Assembly: GCA_031401815.1 (NCBI GenBank)
Contig: JANNRW010000369.1
Span: 1 to 12,117, forward strand
Direction of reading: 5' to 3'
DNA length: 12,117 nt
Source of the DNA: JANNRW01 sp031401815
GTDB lineage: Bacteria > Desulfobacterota > Desulfuromonadia > Geobacterales > DSM-12255
Shown here: positions 1 through 7,466 of the stretch, piece by piece
Layout: every line of letters begins with the position of its first letter
Numbering within the stretch: position 1 is the stretch's first letter
Translations under genes and position numbers: made by a program
The notes under the pieces: model-generated
What the model was told of the DNA's origin: nothing
Databases searched by the model: none
What the model saw: only the letters and a program-made list of their open reading frames with translations

Positions 1-130
1 TGCTGGATGTGCTGAAAGTCATCTCGACGGTCCTTTGCGGCAGTGTATTTGCGCTTTCCCCGCTTCCGCAACCGGTAGAGAGAACAGAAAACAGGATAGC
101 TGTAACTAACATTATCATTTTTTTATTCAT
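1..130 (-). CDS. Partial lipoprotein, N-terminus only (possible cohesin-like partner)
   Basis: Only the first 43 codons lie in the window; the gene continues past position 1. Translation gives a start MNKKMIML, a hydrophobic stretch, and a lipobox LSTGC with the cysteine near residue 21, so it is predicted to be a lipoprotein. After the signal the text reads GSGESANTLPQRTVEMTFSTSS. The start at 130 has an AGGGA-like ribosome binding site about 10 bases upstream, and it begins 22 bases after the stop of the NHL/dockerin gene, so it is probably in the same operon. The TVEMTFSTS segment resembles the first beta strand of cohesin-like proteins often found next to dockerin proteins in Geobacter. 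That is a guess from memory on very little sequence; the reading frame and lipobox are seen directly. Confidence 0.8.
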   Translation of the reverse strand, partial: MNKKMIMLVTAILFSVLSTGCGSGESANTLPQRTVEMTFSTSS

Positions 131-152
131 TTGCTTTGTCCCTTTAAATTAA

Positions 153-2807
153 TTACCACTCCAGCCCTACTACCTTTTCCATGATGACGATGACGTCCGA
201 CATCCTTATCTTGCTATCAACAGTCGGGTCGTGATCCAGAATCGGTCCGACATCGCCATGAAGCATCTGCTGGAAGGAGGGTGGGGGCTCCAGGCCTAGA
301 AGAGTCCGGAGCGCCAGCAGTGCATCAGCTATATCCACCTTGCCGTTCAGGTTCAGATCGCCGTCACGGGTGCTGGTGCCGGCAGAAGTGACAGTGTAGA
401 TGTTCAGTGTGGCCGGATCGTATGCAACTCCGGTCAGGTCGAGAGTTGAAACACCACCTACAGTGGTGACCGTGCCGACCGGCCCGTTTTTGTCCCTTGC
501 TACCAGGACGCCATCTGTAGCAGTTACTTTCGGAGGTACGGAAGCTGCTACGGAAATTACCGGCACAGTCGGGTCGTAAATCAGCGTGCGGGTGACAGAA
601 GATGTATTGCCGGATGAATCAGTTGCGCTGAGATTGACTTCATAACTGCCCGGAATCGTCAGTCCGGTCAGAGCAAGGGAGAATGCTTCGCCAGCAGTCA
701 TGCTGACCGGGAAAGCGGTTCCGTTTACCCTTGCCGTAACAGTGCTGCCGCTACTGGCGATCCCTGTAAGAATGAATGATGACTTGGCAATTGCAAGATC
801 CTGTGTGGGGCTGGTGACAGAGATGGTCGGCAGATTCTGTCCATAAGAGACCGTATCGACGATTGTAGACGATGTCCCGTCCGGAGCGGTTGCCTTGATA
901 GCGAAGTAGTTCATGCCGGGGGTGAGTGTAACTGAAGTTGTCCAGAGTGTAGCGTTCAGGGTAACCGGCAGACTGTTAACAGTGACGACACTACCTGCGG
1001 GCGCCGTACCGGTAATAATATGGTTTGGCGAACTCGTTACAACACCTGACGGAGTTGTGAGGGTGATTTTGGGGGTCAGCGGATTATAAATCATCGTGCT
1101 TGACACGAAGCTGCTCTGGTTGCCGGCTGCATCGGTTGCAGAGACAGTAACCAGATTAGTCCCTCCGCCAAGTATTACGGCCAGGCTGAAAGTGCCGTCA
1201 CTGACCGGAACGTAGTGACTTGCGTTATTAACCGTTACAGTAACACTGGACGGGCTTGAGTCGGTAACTGTTCCCGAAATTGACAGTACAGGTTTGGCGG
1301 TGCTGGTATTATTCTGCGGGAGGAATGCAGTCAATACCGGCGCAACCCTGTCAAGGACGATATTGATACTGGTGCTGCTTGAGTCCATCCCGGTTCTAGA
1401 AGCTGTAATCAGGAAACTGTTTATACCCTGGGTCAGGGTGACCGGAAGAGTCCAGCCGGTACCGGTTACCGTTGCCGGGGTGTTGTTGACCAGGAGGCTG
1501 GCACCGCTGGTGACAGTCCCGGACAGGGTAATGCTGGCTGATCCGGTCAGTGCCGGTGCCGGATTCAACGTCAAAGAGACCGGATTGGCAGATGGAGGCA
1601 GAACATTAACGCTGGCAGTTTTTACTGTTGAACCCTTTGCATTGACTGCAATAACGGTAATCAGGTTAATCCCTTCAGACAGCGTGACTGTCTTGCTCCA
1701 GGAACTGCCGGAAACCGTTGCTGCAGCACCATTTACCGTGACAGTAGCGCCGCTCTCGGTGGTTCCGGTTATGGTCAGCATGAGAAGGTTCGTAGCCAGT
1801 GGCAGACTCCCTACAGTCAGAGCCGGCCCGGTGGAGGGGGTTGCAATACCTCCCGTATCAATGCCAAACAGGGTGAGCGCTCCCGTGCCGTTTGAGATGA
1901 GCAGTCTTTTATTGAGTGTGTCGAAGCGGTCAAGGATAACATCGCCAGGGGTGAACAGTTTGCCACCGGTAAGCCCGTAACTGCCTATATATCGGCTGAA
2001 AACCATAGTCGTTGCGTCGATGACCTGCACGTTACTCTGGAAAGAGTCGACAACATAGATACGGCTTAAGGTTCTGTCATCATCGCTGTATTCAAAGGTT
2101 ATTGCCTGAGGAGAAGTGAATCTGAGCGGGCCGACACCGAATGAGCCTATACTCTTCTGATAAACACCGGAAGTGGAGAAAAATTGAACCCTCCCATTCC
2201 GGGTATCTGCAACAGCCAGCTGATTCGATATTTTCTCGAAGCTTATGCCGGTAGGTTGCAGAAATTGGCCATTTAGCCTCCCTGTTGTGCCGAAACTGTT
2301 CGACGGCTTGCCTGTTGCTGCCATGCCGGTGACTGCCGGAGCATGAGCAGCAGTGAAAACCTGGACACAGTTGTTCACGCTGTCGGTTACATAAATGAAA
2401 CCGCTTGAGTCAACAGCAATCCCGTTGGCTTTTGTAAAGGAGCCGAAGTTCGAAGTTATTGTTCCGGAGTTCTGGTTAATGACGGCTACAGAGCTCCCCT
2501 GGCTTACCAGAAGCTCGCCGTTTAAAGTAACTGCTATTCCGAGAGGGTTTGCAACAGGGAATTTACGCTGGAGTCTGCCGGCATTATTATATTTGAGCAC
2601 TCCACCCCCGCGAGGATCGGTCACGTAGAAGTTGCCGAGCTGATCCAAGGCGGCTCTTACAGGCGTGCTGACCCCTTCAGTAATTGAGGAGAGTGTTGTC
2701 ACCAGCGGAGCCACAGCTGCATTGGCCGGGTAAATTGCAGCCATTGTTCCCAGAAGGGCTGATGCGCCCATGGTGACGTTGAATATGAAACTGCTACGTG
2801 AAATCAT
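153..2807 (-). CDS. Secreted NHL beta-propeller / Ig-like repeat / dockerin-type protein
   Basis: The product has 884 residues from the start chosen here. Residues 1-30 are a Sec signal peptide ending ANA before AVAPL. Residues about 35-325 hold NHL-type repeats (for example NGIAVDSSGFIYVTDS, QLAVADTRNGRVQFF), expected to fold as a beta-propeller. Five Ig-like modules follow, starting near residues 346, 430, 513, 600 and 682, with the recurring pattern G-ATVTVNG...W...TVTL..G.N; these resemble glucodextranase-B/bacterial Ig-like domains. The last 70 residues (815-884) look like a dockerin type I pair: a calcium loop DLNLNGKVD followed by helix ADALLALRTLLGL, then a degenerate second copy ending VVGLEW. 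There is no haem motif, so its role is structural or binding rather than electron carrying. It follows the 12-haem lipoprotein gene by 44 bases. The frame is open upstream to 2924, but that start would overlap the cytochrome gene and put about 39 residues before the signal peptide. Confidence 0.88.
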   Translation of the reverse strand: MISRSSFIFNVTMGASALLGTMAAIYPANAAVAPLVTTLSSITEGVSTPVRAALDQLGNFYVTDPRGGGVLKYNNAGRLQRKFPVANPLGIAVTLNGELLVSQGSSVAVINQNSGTITSNFGSFTKANGIAVDSSGFIYVTDSVNNCVQVFTAAHAPAVTGMAATGKPSNSFGTTGRLNGQFLQPTGISFEKISNQLAVADTRNGRVQFFSTSGVYQKSIGSFGVGPLRFTSPQAITFEYSDDDRTLSRIYVVDSFQSNVQVIDATTMVFSRYIGSYGLTGGKLFTPGDVILDRFDTLNKRLLISNGTGALTLFGIDTGGIATPSTGPALTVGSLPLATNLLMLTITGTTESGATVTVNGAAATVSGSSWSKTVTLSEGINLITVIAVNAKGSTVKTASVNVLPPSANPVSLTLNPAPALTGSASITLSGTVTSGASLLVNNTPATVTGTGWTLPVTLTQGINSFLITASRTGMDSSSTSINIVLDRVAPVLTAFLPQNNTSTAKPVLSISGTVTDSSPSSVTVTVNNASHYVPVSDGTFSLAVILGGGTNLVTVSATDAAGNQSSFVSSTMIYNPLTPKITLTTPSGVVTSSPNHIITGTAPAGSVVTVNSLPVTLNATLWTTSVTLTPGMNYFAIKATAPDGTSSTIVDTVSYGQNLPTISVTSPTQDLAIAKSSFILTGIASSGSTVTARVNGTAFPVSMTAGEAFSLALTGLTIPGSYEVNLSATDSSGNTSSVTRTLIYDPTVPVISVAASVPPKVTATDGVLVARDKNGPVGTVTTVGGVSTLDLTGVAYDPATLNIYTVTSAGTSTRDGDLNLNGKVDIADALLALRTLLGLEPPPSFQQMLHGDVGPILDHDPTVDSKIRMSDVIVIMEKVVGLEW

Positions 2808-2817
2808 AATGAAATAT

Positions 2818-2821
2818 CTCC
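2818..2821 (-). promoter_or_regulatory. Ribosome binding site that fixes the NHL-protein start at 2807
   Basis: GGAG on the minus strand lies 10 bases before the ATG at 2807. It supports this start over the in-frame ATGs at 2924 and 2858. The chosen start places the signal peptide at the N-terminus and removes the 73-base overlap with the upstream cytochrome gene. Confidence 0.7.
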
Positions 2822-2851
2822 AAACCAAAAACAGTCTGTTCTCTTCCCGGG

Positions 2852-4072
2852 CTACCATGATTTCTGGCCGCTGTGACAGGCGGTAAACTGGGTGCCGGGG
2901 GGCGGAGCTGTGGTGATGAAACATGTCGGAGCCGGGATTGACCTGTTGTAATTCAGATAGCTGCGCATGGTTGCGGCAGGCGGTTGATTAAATGAAACAG
3001 AGGAGAGATTGCTGAAATGATTCGGCGAAGCCTGGCCGGTCATATCGTGGCAGTCTGTGCAGAAAAGCCCGTCAACAAGGTGTGAGGTGTGTCTGCCTGA
3101 AATATAGCCGTTATACTGGCTTGAACCGGTCGAGTGGCACTTCAGGCATTCAGTTGTTGAATTCATGGTCGTCCCCCAGGCAGGAGTACTCTGCCCGCCA
3201 TGGCATTTGACATTGGCGCAGCTCCTGGTGGTGCTGCTGTAAACGGCTGCGCCGCTCTTCGCATTGAAAGTCTGTATGAAGGCCATTTTGGCAGGGGGTC
3301 GGAGCTCTTGAACCTGGGCAGTACTGTAATGTGAGAGTGAACCGCTGCCAAAGCCGTTATGACAGGCAGTGCAGGATACACCGGGCAAAAGGGTATGGGC
3401 TGCATGGGAACCGGCAGTGTCTGGATAAGCGGCTCCGTCGGGGGGATTGCCGTGGCAGGTTGCGCACTGACCGGGTATCGGCAGCGCTCCGGCCACAAGC
3501 CGGGTATGACAGCTTTTACATGCCGGAACAGCTCCTCCGCCGCTGAACGTGGCGCCATGACAGAGTGCGCAGGCATTAGCCAGATTCCCGGCTTTTGAAT
3601 GAGTAATCCAGGGTTTGGGGTGAGCAAGCGTCGGCTGATGACATCCTGAAGCTTCGCAACCGGTCGCAAGCGAACCGATCAGGATATTAAAGCGGGGATT
3701 GCTTCCTGCACCTCCTGAAGCGCCGTGGCAATCCTGGCAGACAATCAGGTCTTTCGCGGCTTCAGAGCCGTGTAGCGCGGGGTTGGCAAATGGGACTGCA
3801 TGAATGATTGATCTCGGGCCATGTCCGTTGGAGTGGCAATTTGCAGCTGCTCCCTGGTTGAAGCAATCAACTTTAGTGATGCCCCCCTTGAGATCCAGGC
3901 CATGACATTCCCGGCACTGTACCGGATTAATGCGAAATGCCGCCCGGTGACCGGTCAACCAGTTTTGCGGATGCTTGCCGGTCGGTTCCATTGAAGGAGC
4001 GTTTGTGTTGGCTATACCGCAACCTGAAAGGGCTATTGTCAAAAACAGCAGACAGTATCGAAATATTTTCAT
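2852..4072 (-). CDS. Multihaem c-type cytochrome lipoprotein, 12 candidate haem sites (copy B)
   Basis: A 406-residue lipoprotein with lipobox LSGC (Cys18), so predicted to be membrane-anchored, probably at the outer membrane. Eight CX2CH haem motifs begin at residues 53, 112, 168, 185, 203, 234, 309 and 338. Two CX4CH motifs begin at 139 (CEASGCH) and 285 (CANVKCH). Two longer candidates are C70-X8-CH and C384-X14-CH. If all bind haem, this is a dodecahaem protein. The CX4CH then CX2CH pair (285, 309) matches the Geobacter domain defined by that spacing. The start has a good AGGAG site about 8 bases upstream. It is a full-length paralogue of the cytochrome at 5654-4443, with every cysteine spacing conserved, and is the first gene after riboswitch B. 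Expected role: extracellular or cell-surface electron transfer. Redox partner and potentials cannot be read from sequence. Confidence 0.93.
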   Translation of the reverse strand: MKIFRYCLLFLTIALSGCGIANTNAPSMEPTGKHPQNWLTGHRAAFRINPVQCRECHGLDLKGGITKVDCFNQGAAANCHSNGHGPRSIIHAVPFANPALHGSEAAKDLIVCQDCHGASGGAGSNPRFNILIGSLATGCEASGCHQPTLAHPKPWITHSKAGNLANACALCHGATFSGGGAVPACKSCHTRLVAGALPIPGQCATCHGNPPDGAAYPDTAGSHAAHTLLPGVSCTACHNGFGSGSLSHYSTAQVQELRPPAKMAFIQTFNAKSGAAVYSSTTRSCANVKCHGGQSTPAWGTTMNSTTECLKCHSTGSSQYNGYISGRHTSHLVDGLFCTDCHDMTGQASPNHFSNLSSVSFNQPPAATMRSYLNYNRSIPAPTCFITTAPPPGTQFTACHSGQKSW

Positions 4073-4161
4073 CTTGTTTCTCCTGTCGGCGGCAGGTTAA
4101 TCAGGAATATTATGTATGAATTCATCTGACCCTCATGTAAGCAATATCTAATTTTGAATAC

Positions 4162-4210
4162 AAAAAAGCCGGGTGCCTTGTATCTGACTTCGATACTTCG
4201 GCAACCCGGC
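4162..4210 (-). terminator. Intrinsic terminator of riboswitch B
   Basis: On the minus strand, GCCGGGTTGCC (4210-4200) pairs with GGCACCCGGC (4177-4168). An inner GTATC (4196-4192) pairs with GATAC (4184-4180), and a run of six U follows (4167-4162). It overlaps the 3' part of the aptamer, so it acts as the expression platform for the cytochrome gene that starts 90 bases downstream. Confidence 0.88.
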
Positions 4211-4270
4211 TGTCTCTTGAGACCCGTGGGCTTTCCGTCCTATCCTCACGGATAGTTTAGTATTATCGTG
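4191..4270 (-). promoter_or_regulatory. GEMM-I riboswitch aptamer B (probably GEMM-Ib, cyclic AMP-GMP type)
   Basis: Read on the minus strand, this shows the GEMM-I layout: a 5' P1 strand CGATA (4268-4264), AAAC, a hairpin TATCC-GTGA-GGATA capped by a GNRA tetraloop, the conserved GGAAAGCC-type linker (minus-strand GACGGAAAGCC), a second stem containing GTCT/AGAC, the receptor GCCGGGTTGCCGAAG, and a 3' P1 strand TATCG (4195-4191). By my alignment to the Vibrio Vc2 aptamer, the ligand-contacting G20 is replaced by A. This marks the GEMM-Ib subgroup shown in Geobacter to sense 3',3'-cyclic AMP-GMP. Class assignment is firm; ligand subtype is inferred. It lies between a sigma70-type promoter and the 12-haem lipoprotein gene. 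Confidence 0.88.
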
Positions 4271-4301
4271 TACCTATATTTCTAGTACTTTGTGCTAATT
4301 A

Positions 4302-4330
4302 ACAATATCCAGAAAAATCAGAGATGTCAA
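4302..4330 (-). promoter_or_regulatory. Sigma70-type promoter for cytochrome operon B
   Basis: On the minus strand a perfect -35 TTGACA (4330-4325) is followed by 17 bases and a -10 TATTGT (4307-4302). Transcription would start near 4295, about 25 bases before the aptamer. The same -35 and following bases (TTGACATCTCT) with the same 17-base spacing occur at riboswitch A, which strengthens both calls. Confidence 0.75.
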
Positions 4331-4442
4331 TACAAAATTGATACATTGTGCCAAAGCAGCTGATACGTGCGAAACTCCAATAGTGAACCAGATTCAAATG
4401 CCATTTGCAGGCATACTCATTTCCTGATTTGAAACAAAAATA
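4331..4442. other. Gap between cytochrome operon A and promoter B
   Basis: These 112 bases follow the stop of the first 12-haem lipoprotein gene. There is a short palindrome CAAATG-C-CATTTG (4396-4408) but no GC-rich hairpin with a U run. I see no intrinsic terminator for operon A here, so some transcripts may read through into riboswitch B, whose own terminator would then act on them too. Confidence 0.5.
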
Positions 4443-5654
4443 CTATTCGGCTCTGTGACATGAAACATAATTAGCACCTGGCGAAGCCCCTGATGCAATA
4501 AAGCATGTCGGAGGCTGGGTGGTTTTATCGTAATTAAGAAAGCTTCGAATGGTGCGAGACGCAGGTTGATTATGACTTATGCTTGACAGATTGCTGAAGT
4601 GATTCGGAGCGACCTGGCTGGTCATATCATGGCAGTCGGTACAGAAGAGGCCGAAATTCGGATCAAGGTGAAAATGGGTGTCTGAAAGATAGCCGTTATA
4701 TTGAGTCGATCCTGCTGAGTGGCACTTTCGGCACTCTGTCAAGGAATCCAGGGTAGCTCCCCAGATTGGAGTAGTCTGGCCGCCGTGACATTTGATATTT
4801 GCACAGGTATTTGTCGTGGTGTTGAAATTTGCTGAATTGTTCCTGGCATTGTAGGTTGCCATGAAACCCATTTTGGCCGATAGCTGAAGCTGCTGAACCC
4901 GGGCAGAGCTGTAATGGGAATGTGAGCCACTCCCAAAGCCATTGTGACAGGCGCTGCAGGTTACGCCGGACAAGGCAGTGTGTCTGGCGTGAGAGCCGAT
5001 CCTGTCCGGGTAGAGTGAGCCTGAAGGGGGATTTCCATGACAGGAGCTGCATTGACCTTTTATCGGCAATCCGCCCGTAGCCAGTCTGGCATGACAGCTT
5101 TTACACGACGGACCATTTCCGCCGCTGAAGTTAGCTCCATGGCAGAGTGCGCAGGAATTGGCCTGATTTCCGGAAGTACCATGACTGTTCCATGATTTCG
5201 GATGGGCCATTTTCTGGATGTGACAACCTGACAACTCACAACCGGATGCCAGTGAGCCAATCCGGACATTGAACTGCGGATTGCTTCCTGAGCTTCCAGG
5301 CGTGCCATGGCAACTCTGGCAGACAATCAGGTCTTTAGCTGCTTCAGATCCGTGCAGGAGAGAGCTGGCAAAAGGGAGGGGATGAATTATTGATCTAGGG
5401 CCATGTCCGTTTGAGTGACATCTTGCCAAAGCCCCCTGATTGAAGCAGTCAACCTTAGTGATGCCCCCTTTCAGATCAGCGCCATGACATTCGCGGCACT
5501 GAATCGTATTTGCCAGATATGCCGCCCGATGACCGGACAGCCAGTTTTGCGGATGTTTGCCAGCTGAGTCCAGAGATGGAGCGCCGGTATTTGCTGTGCC
5601 ACAGCCCGAAAGAACCATTGAGAAGAGCAGAATTATATATAGATGTTTTATCAT
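4443..5654 (-). CDS. Multihaem c-type cytochrome lipoprotein, 12 candidate haem sites (copy A)
   Basis: A 403-residue lipoprotein with lipobox LSGC (Cys18). CX2CH motifs begin at residues 53, 112, 168, 184, 202, 233, 308 and 338. CX4CH motifs begin at 139 (CELSGCH) and 284 (CANIKCH). Two unusual candidates are C70-X8-CH (70-80) and C384-X14-CH (384-400). The total is 12 possible c-type haems. Many other histidines are conserved with its paralogue at 4072-2852 and could be distal ligands. The start has GGAG about 7 bases upstream and lies 9 bases after the pentahaem gene, in one operon with the barrel. In that setting it is the likely outer-surface cytochrome of a porin-cytochrome conduit. A barrel, a 5-haem and a 12-haem lipoprotein in this order resemble extB-extC-extD of Geobacter sulfurreducens; orthology is not shown. 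Confidence 0.93.
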   Translation of the reverse strand: MIKHLYIILLFSMVLSGCGTANTGAPSLDSAGKHPQNWLSGHRAAYLANTIQCRECHGADLKGGITKVDCFNQGALARCHSNGHGPRSIIHPLPFASSLLHGSEAAKDLIVCQSCHGTPGSSGSNPQFNVRIGSLASGCELSGCHIQKMAHPKSWNSHGTSGNQANSCALCHGANFSGGNGPSCKSCHARLATGGLPIKGQCSSCHGNPPSGSLYPDRIGSHARHTALSGVTCSACHNGFGSGSHSHYSSARVQQLQLSAKMGFMATYNARNNSANFNTTTNTCANIKCHGGQTTPIWGATLDSLTECRKCHSAGSTQYNGYLSDTHFHLDPNFGLFCTDCHDMTSQVAPNHFSNLSSISHNQPASRTIRSFLNYDKTTQPPTCFIASGASPGANYVSCHRAE

Positions 5655-5663
5655 CTAAATCTC

Positions 5664-6143
5664 CTAGCGGTGACAGGCAATGCAACGCTCGCTATTGCCC
5701 CGTCCGTGGCAACGGTAACAGCTGACAGGGTCAAGCTTCCCCTCTATTTTGTGGAGCGTCATGAAATTGCCTCGGTGCTGCATCTCCAGATCAGGCCGAT
5801 AACCAGATTTTGTCGAAGGTTTAATTTCGGTGCTGTTGGTGTGGCAGTCAGCGCAGAAAGAGCGTTTGTGACATACCGCACAGAGACGGTCGTCAGATAG
5901 AGCATAAAATCTGTGGTTTTTAAGATGAAATGCTGTTGAGTGACTGAAATTGACAATTGGCTTCAGGGTTCCTTTCTGCTGATTATCATGACATTCAGAG
6001 CAGTCAGCCTGTTGACCGATTGCCAGAGCTTCGGGATGTGAGGCTGGCAGACCTGGAATGGCCTTCATCTGGGCACAGGCAACCAGTAATGCGAACAGAC
6101 CGGTCAGAGCCAGCAGTGGGAAAATTTGCCGGAGTAGTCTCAT
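5664..6143 (-). CDS. Pentahaem c-type cytochrome lipoprotein
   Basis: A 159-residue protein with a hydrophobic signal and lipobox LVAC (Cys23), predicted to be a lipoprotein. Five CX2CH motifs are present: CSECH (48), CAVCH (88), CADCH (97), CYRCH (142) and CIACH (154). The last is followed by only one residue, Arg159. Its ATG overlaps the stop of the barrel gene as ATGA, and an AAGGGGG site lies just upstream inside the barrel gene, so translation is probably coupled. The next gene starts 9 bases after its stop. By analogy with porin-cytochrome complexes it may sit in or beneath the barrel and pass electrons to the 12-haem lipoprotein. Which side of the membrane it occupies cannot be told from sequence. 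Confidence 0.93.
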   Translation of the reverse strand: MRLLRQIFPLLALTGLFALLVACAQMKAIPGLPASHPEALAIGQQADCSECHDNQQKGTLKPIVNFSHSTAFHLKNHRFYALSDDRLCAVCHKRSFCADCHTNSTEIKPSTKSGYRPDLEMQHRGNFMTLHKIEGKLDPVSCYRCHGRGNSERCIACHR

Positions 6144-7456
6144 TTCTTACCCCCTTTGTTATCCAGGATTGCATTGTAATTTATCCTTACCAGCCCTTTT
6201 ACTTCATCAGAGAACTGGGGATTCTTGCCGAAAGTTACATCACCTGAGATCGACAGCTCTGGAGAGAGGTGATATCCCAACGATAGAGTGGCTTCCAGAG
6301 CGCTGTCCTGGTTATAGATCTTTTCCTTGAAGAACAACCCCAGCAGATCTATGGCACCGAAATAGTTCTTGCCATCAAACATGAGATAACTTCGCAGCTC
6401 ATGATAGGAAGCTGAAGAGTTGCCAGTGATTGCAAAACCTTCTTCTGCTTCCAGGTAGTGATAACTGACTCCGCTCCTGACTGAGTTATCGAGAAAAGAG
6501 AGCTTGAGTTTGATTCCGGCACGGTCGGCGGTTCCGGAGAGTCGGGAGTAATGCTTGTAATCTGCAGAAAGATCCAGATCCTTGGTAACCCCGTAAGAAC
6601 CTCTGACACCGGTGATGCGGGATCTTTCGTCCGGATTTAGTCCGGCACCGGAAAACATGGCCCAGGAGTATAGGAAGCTTTTTTCCTTATACTCACTGAA
6701 TTCGCTACTTAGAAGCAGGCGCGTGACCGGTCTGATATTGAGCAGGTATGAATGCCCTGCAAAACTCTTTGTTTCAGTGTTGTATATGGAGTTGCCCATT
6801 AAATCGAGAACTTTGTAAGGGGCGAACCAGATATCAGCGCCGACAAGTCGGTGATTGCCATTCGTGTAATTAACAAGAGCCGGGGCTCTGCTTTCATAAA
6901 GTCCGGATACACCAAGCTCAAAAAGCCCCTTTAAATTATAGTTCAGCCTGCCACCGTATATTGTGTCACCCTTGCCGTCACTACTTTCGCCATAGAGATT
7001 CGGTGTGTGTACATTGGCTCCGCCAAAGGCCGAAACCCCGAATCCAAGAGGCAGAGCGGCTCTGGCGCTGATGCCGTCAATCTGCTCGTTAATTATACCT
7101 TCTCGCACAAATAATCGTCCGGCTCGAATACCGGCATCCGGATTTCTGAAACGGTAATGCAGGTAAGCATAGGTCAGACTGCCGTCTGCCTTCTTGTCAT
7201 TATAGCTGTTATCAGCCAGATCAGCTCGTCCCCAGCCGTATAGATGCAGAGAAAGATTGTTGTCAGGCAAATTTCTTACATCGATTCCGAGAAACTGGGT
7301 AGCTGGAATTAAATTCTGTTTTTCTGTGCCAATATCACGCTGCTCCATCCGGACTATTGTAGTGGAATCAAGTGAAAGTTGTGCAGCAGAAGAGAGTACA
7401 GAGGTGAACATCATAAGTATGCTGACTGTTATGAACCGCAATATCAGGTGTTTCAT
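6140..7456 (-). CDS. Outer-membrane beta-barrel of a putative porin-cytochrome conduit
   Basis: The 438-residue product begins MKHLILRFITVS with a signal peptide ending near LSSAA before QLSLDST. The mature part consists of alternating polar and hydrophobic residues rich in Tyr, Phe and Gly with short turns (for example LTYAYLHYRF, LGYHLSPELSISGDVTF), as in a transmembrane beta-barrel. It has no haem motif. I place the start at 7456, where GGAG lies 6 bases upstream; the in-frame ATG at 7504 has no such site and would add 16 charged residues before the signal. It is the first gene after riboswitch A and overlaps the pentahaem gene. Barrel plus lipoprotein cytochromes is the composition of electron conduits such as OmbB-OmaB-OmcB and the Ext complexes, so it probably forms the pore that holds cytochromes across the outer membrane. 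Confidence 0.85.
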   Translation of the reverse strand: MKHLILRFITVSILMMFTSVLSSAAQLSLDSTTIVRMEQRDIGTEKQNLIPATQFLGIDVRNLPDNNLSLHLYGWGRADLADNSYNDKKADGSLTYAYLHYRFRNPDAGIRAGRLFVREGIINEQIDGISARAALPLGFGVSAFGGANVHTPNLYGESSDGKGDTIYGGRLNYNLKGLFELGVSGLYESRAPALVNYTNGNHRLVGADIWFAPYKVLDLMGNSIYNTETKSFAGHSYLLNIRPVTRLLLSSEFSEYKEKSFLYSWAMFSGAGLNPDERSRITGVRGSYGVTKDLDLSADYKHYSRLSGTADRAGIKLKLSFLDNSVRSGVSYHYLEAEEGFAITGNSSASYHELRSYLMFDGKNYFGAIDLLGLFFKEKIYNQDSALEATLSLGYHLSPELSISGDVTFGKNPQFSDEVKGLVRINYNAILDNKGGKK

Positions 7457-7462
7457 GCGTAG

Positions 7463-7466
7463 CTCC
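7463..7466 (-). promoter_or_regulatory. Ribosome binding site that fixes the barrel start at 7456
   Basis: GGAG on the minus strand ends 6 bases before the ATG at 7456. The stretch before the alternative ATG at 7504 has no purine-rich site. Confidence 0.7.

Noticed and set aside
1294..1980. 228-codon open frame on the plus strand
   Set aside because: It lies wholly antisense to the Ig-like repeats of the NHL protein; its valine- and proline-rich text is what a GC-biased antisense frame gives, with no start signal or known domain.
2808..2924. Upstream ATG giving a 923-residue NHL protein
   Set aside because: It overlaps the cytochrome gene by 73 bases, adds 39 residues in front of a clear signal peptide, and has weaker start evidence than the GGAG-preceded ATG at 2807.
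4396..4408. Terminator after the first 12-haem lipoprotein gene
   Set aside because: The palindrome has a short AT-rich stem with almost no loop and no U run, so it does not qualify as an intrinsic terminator.
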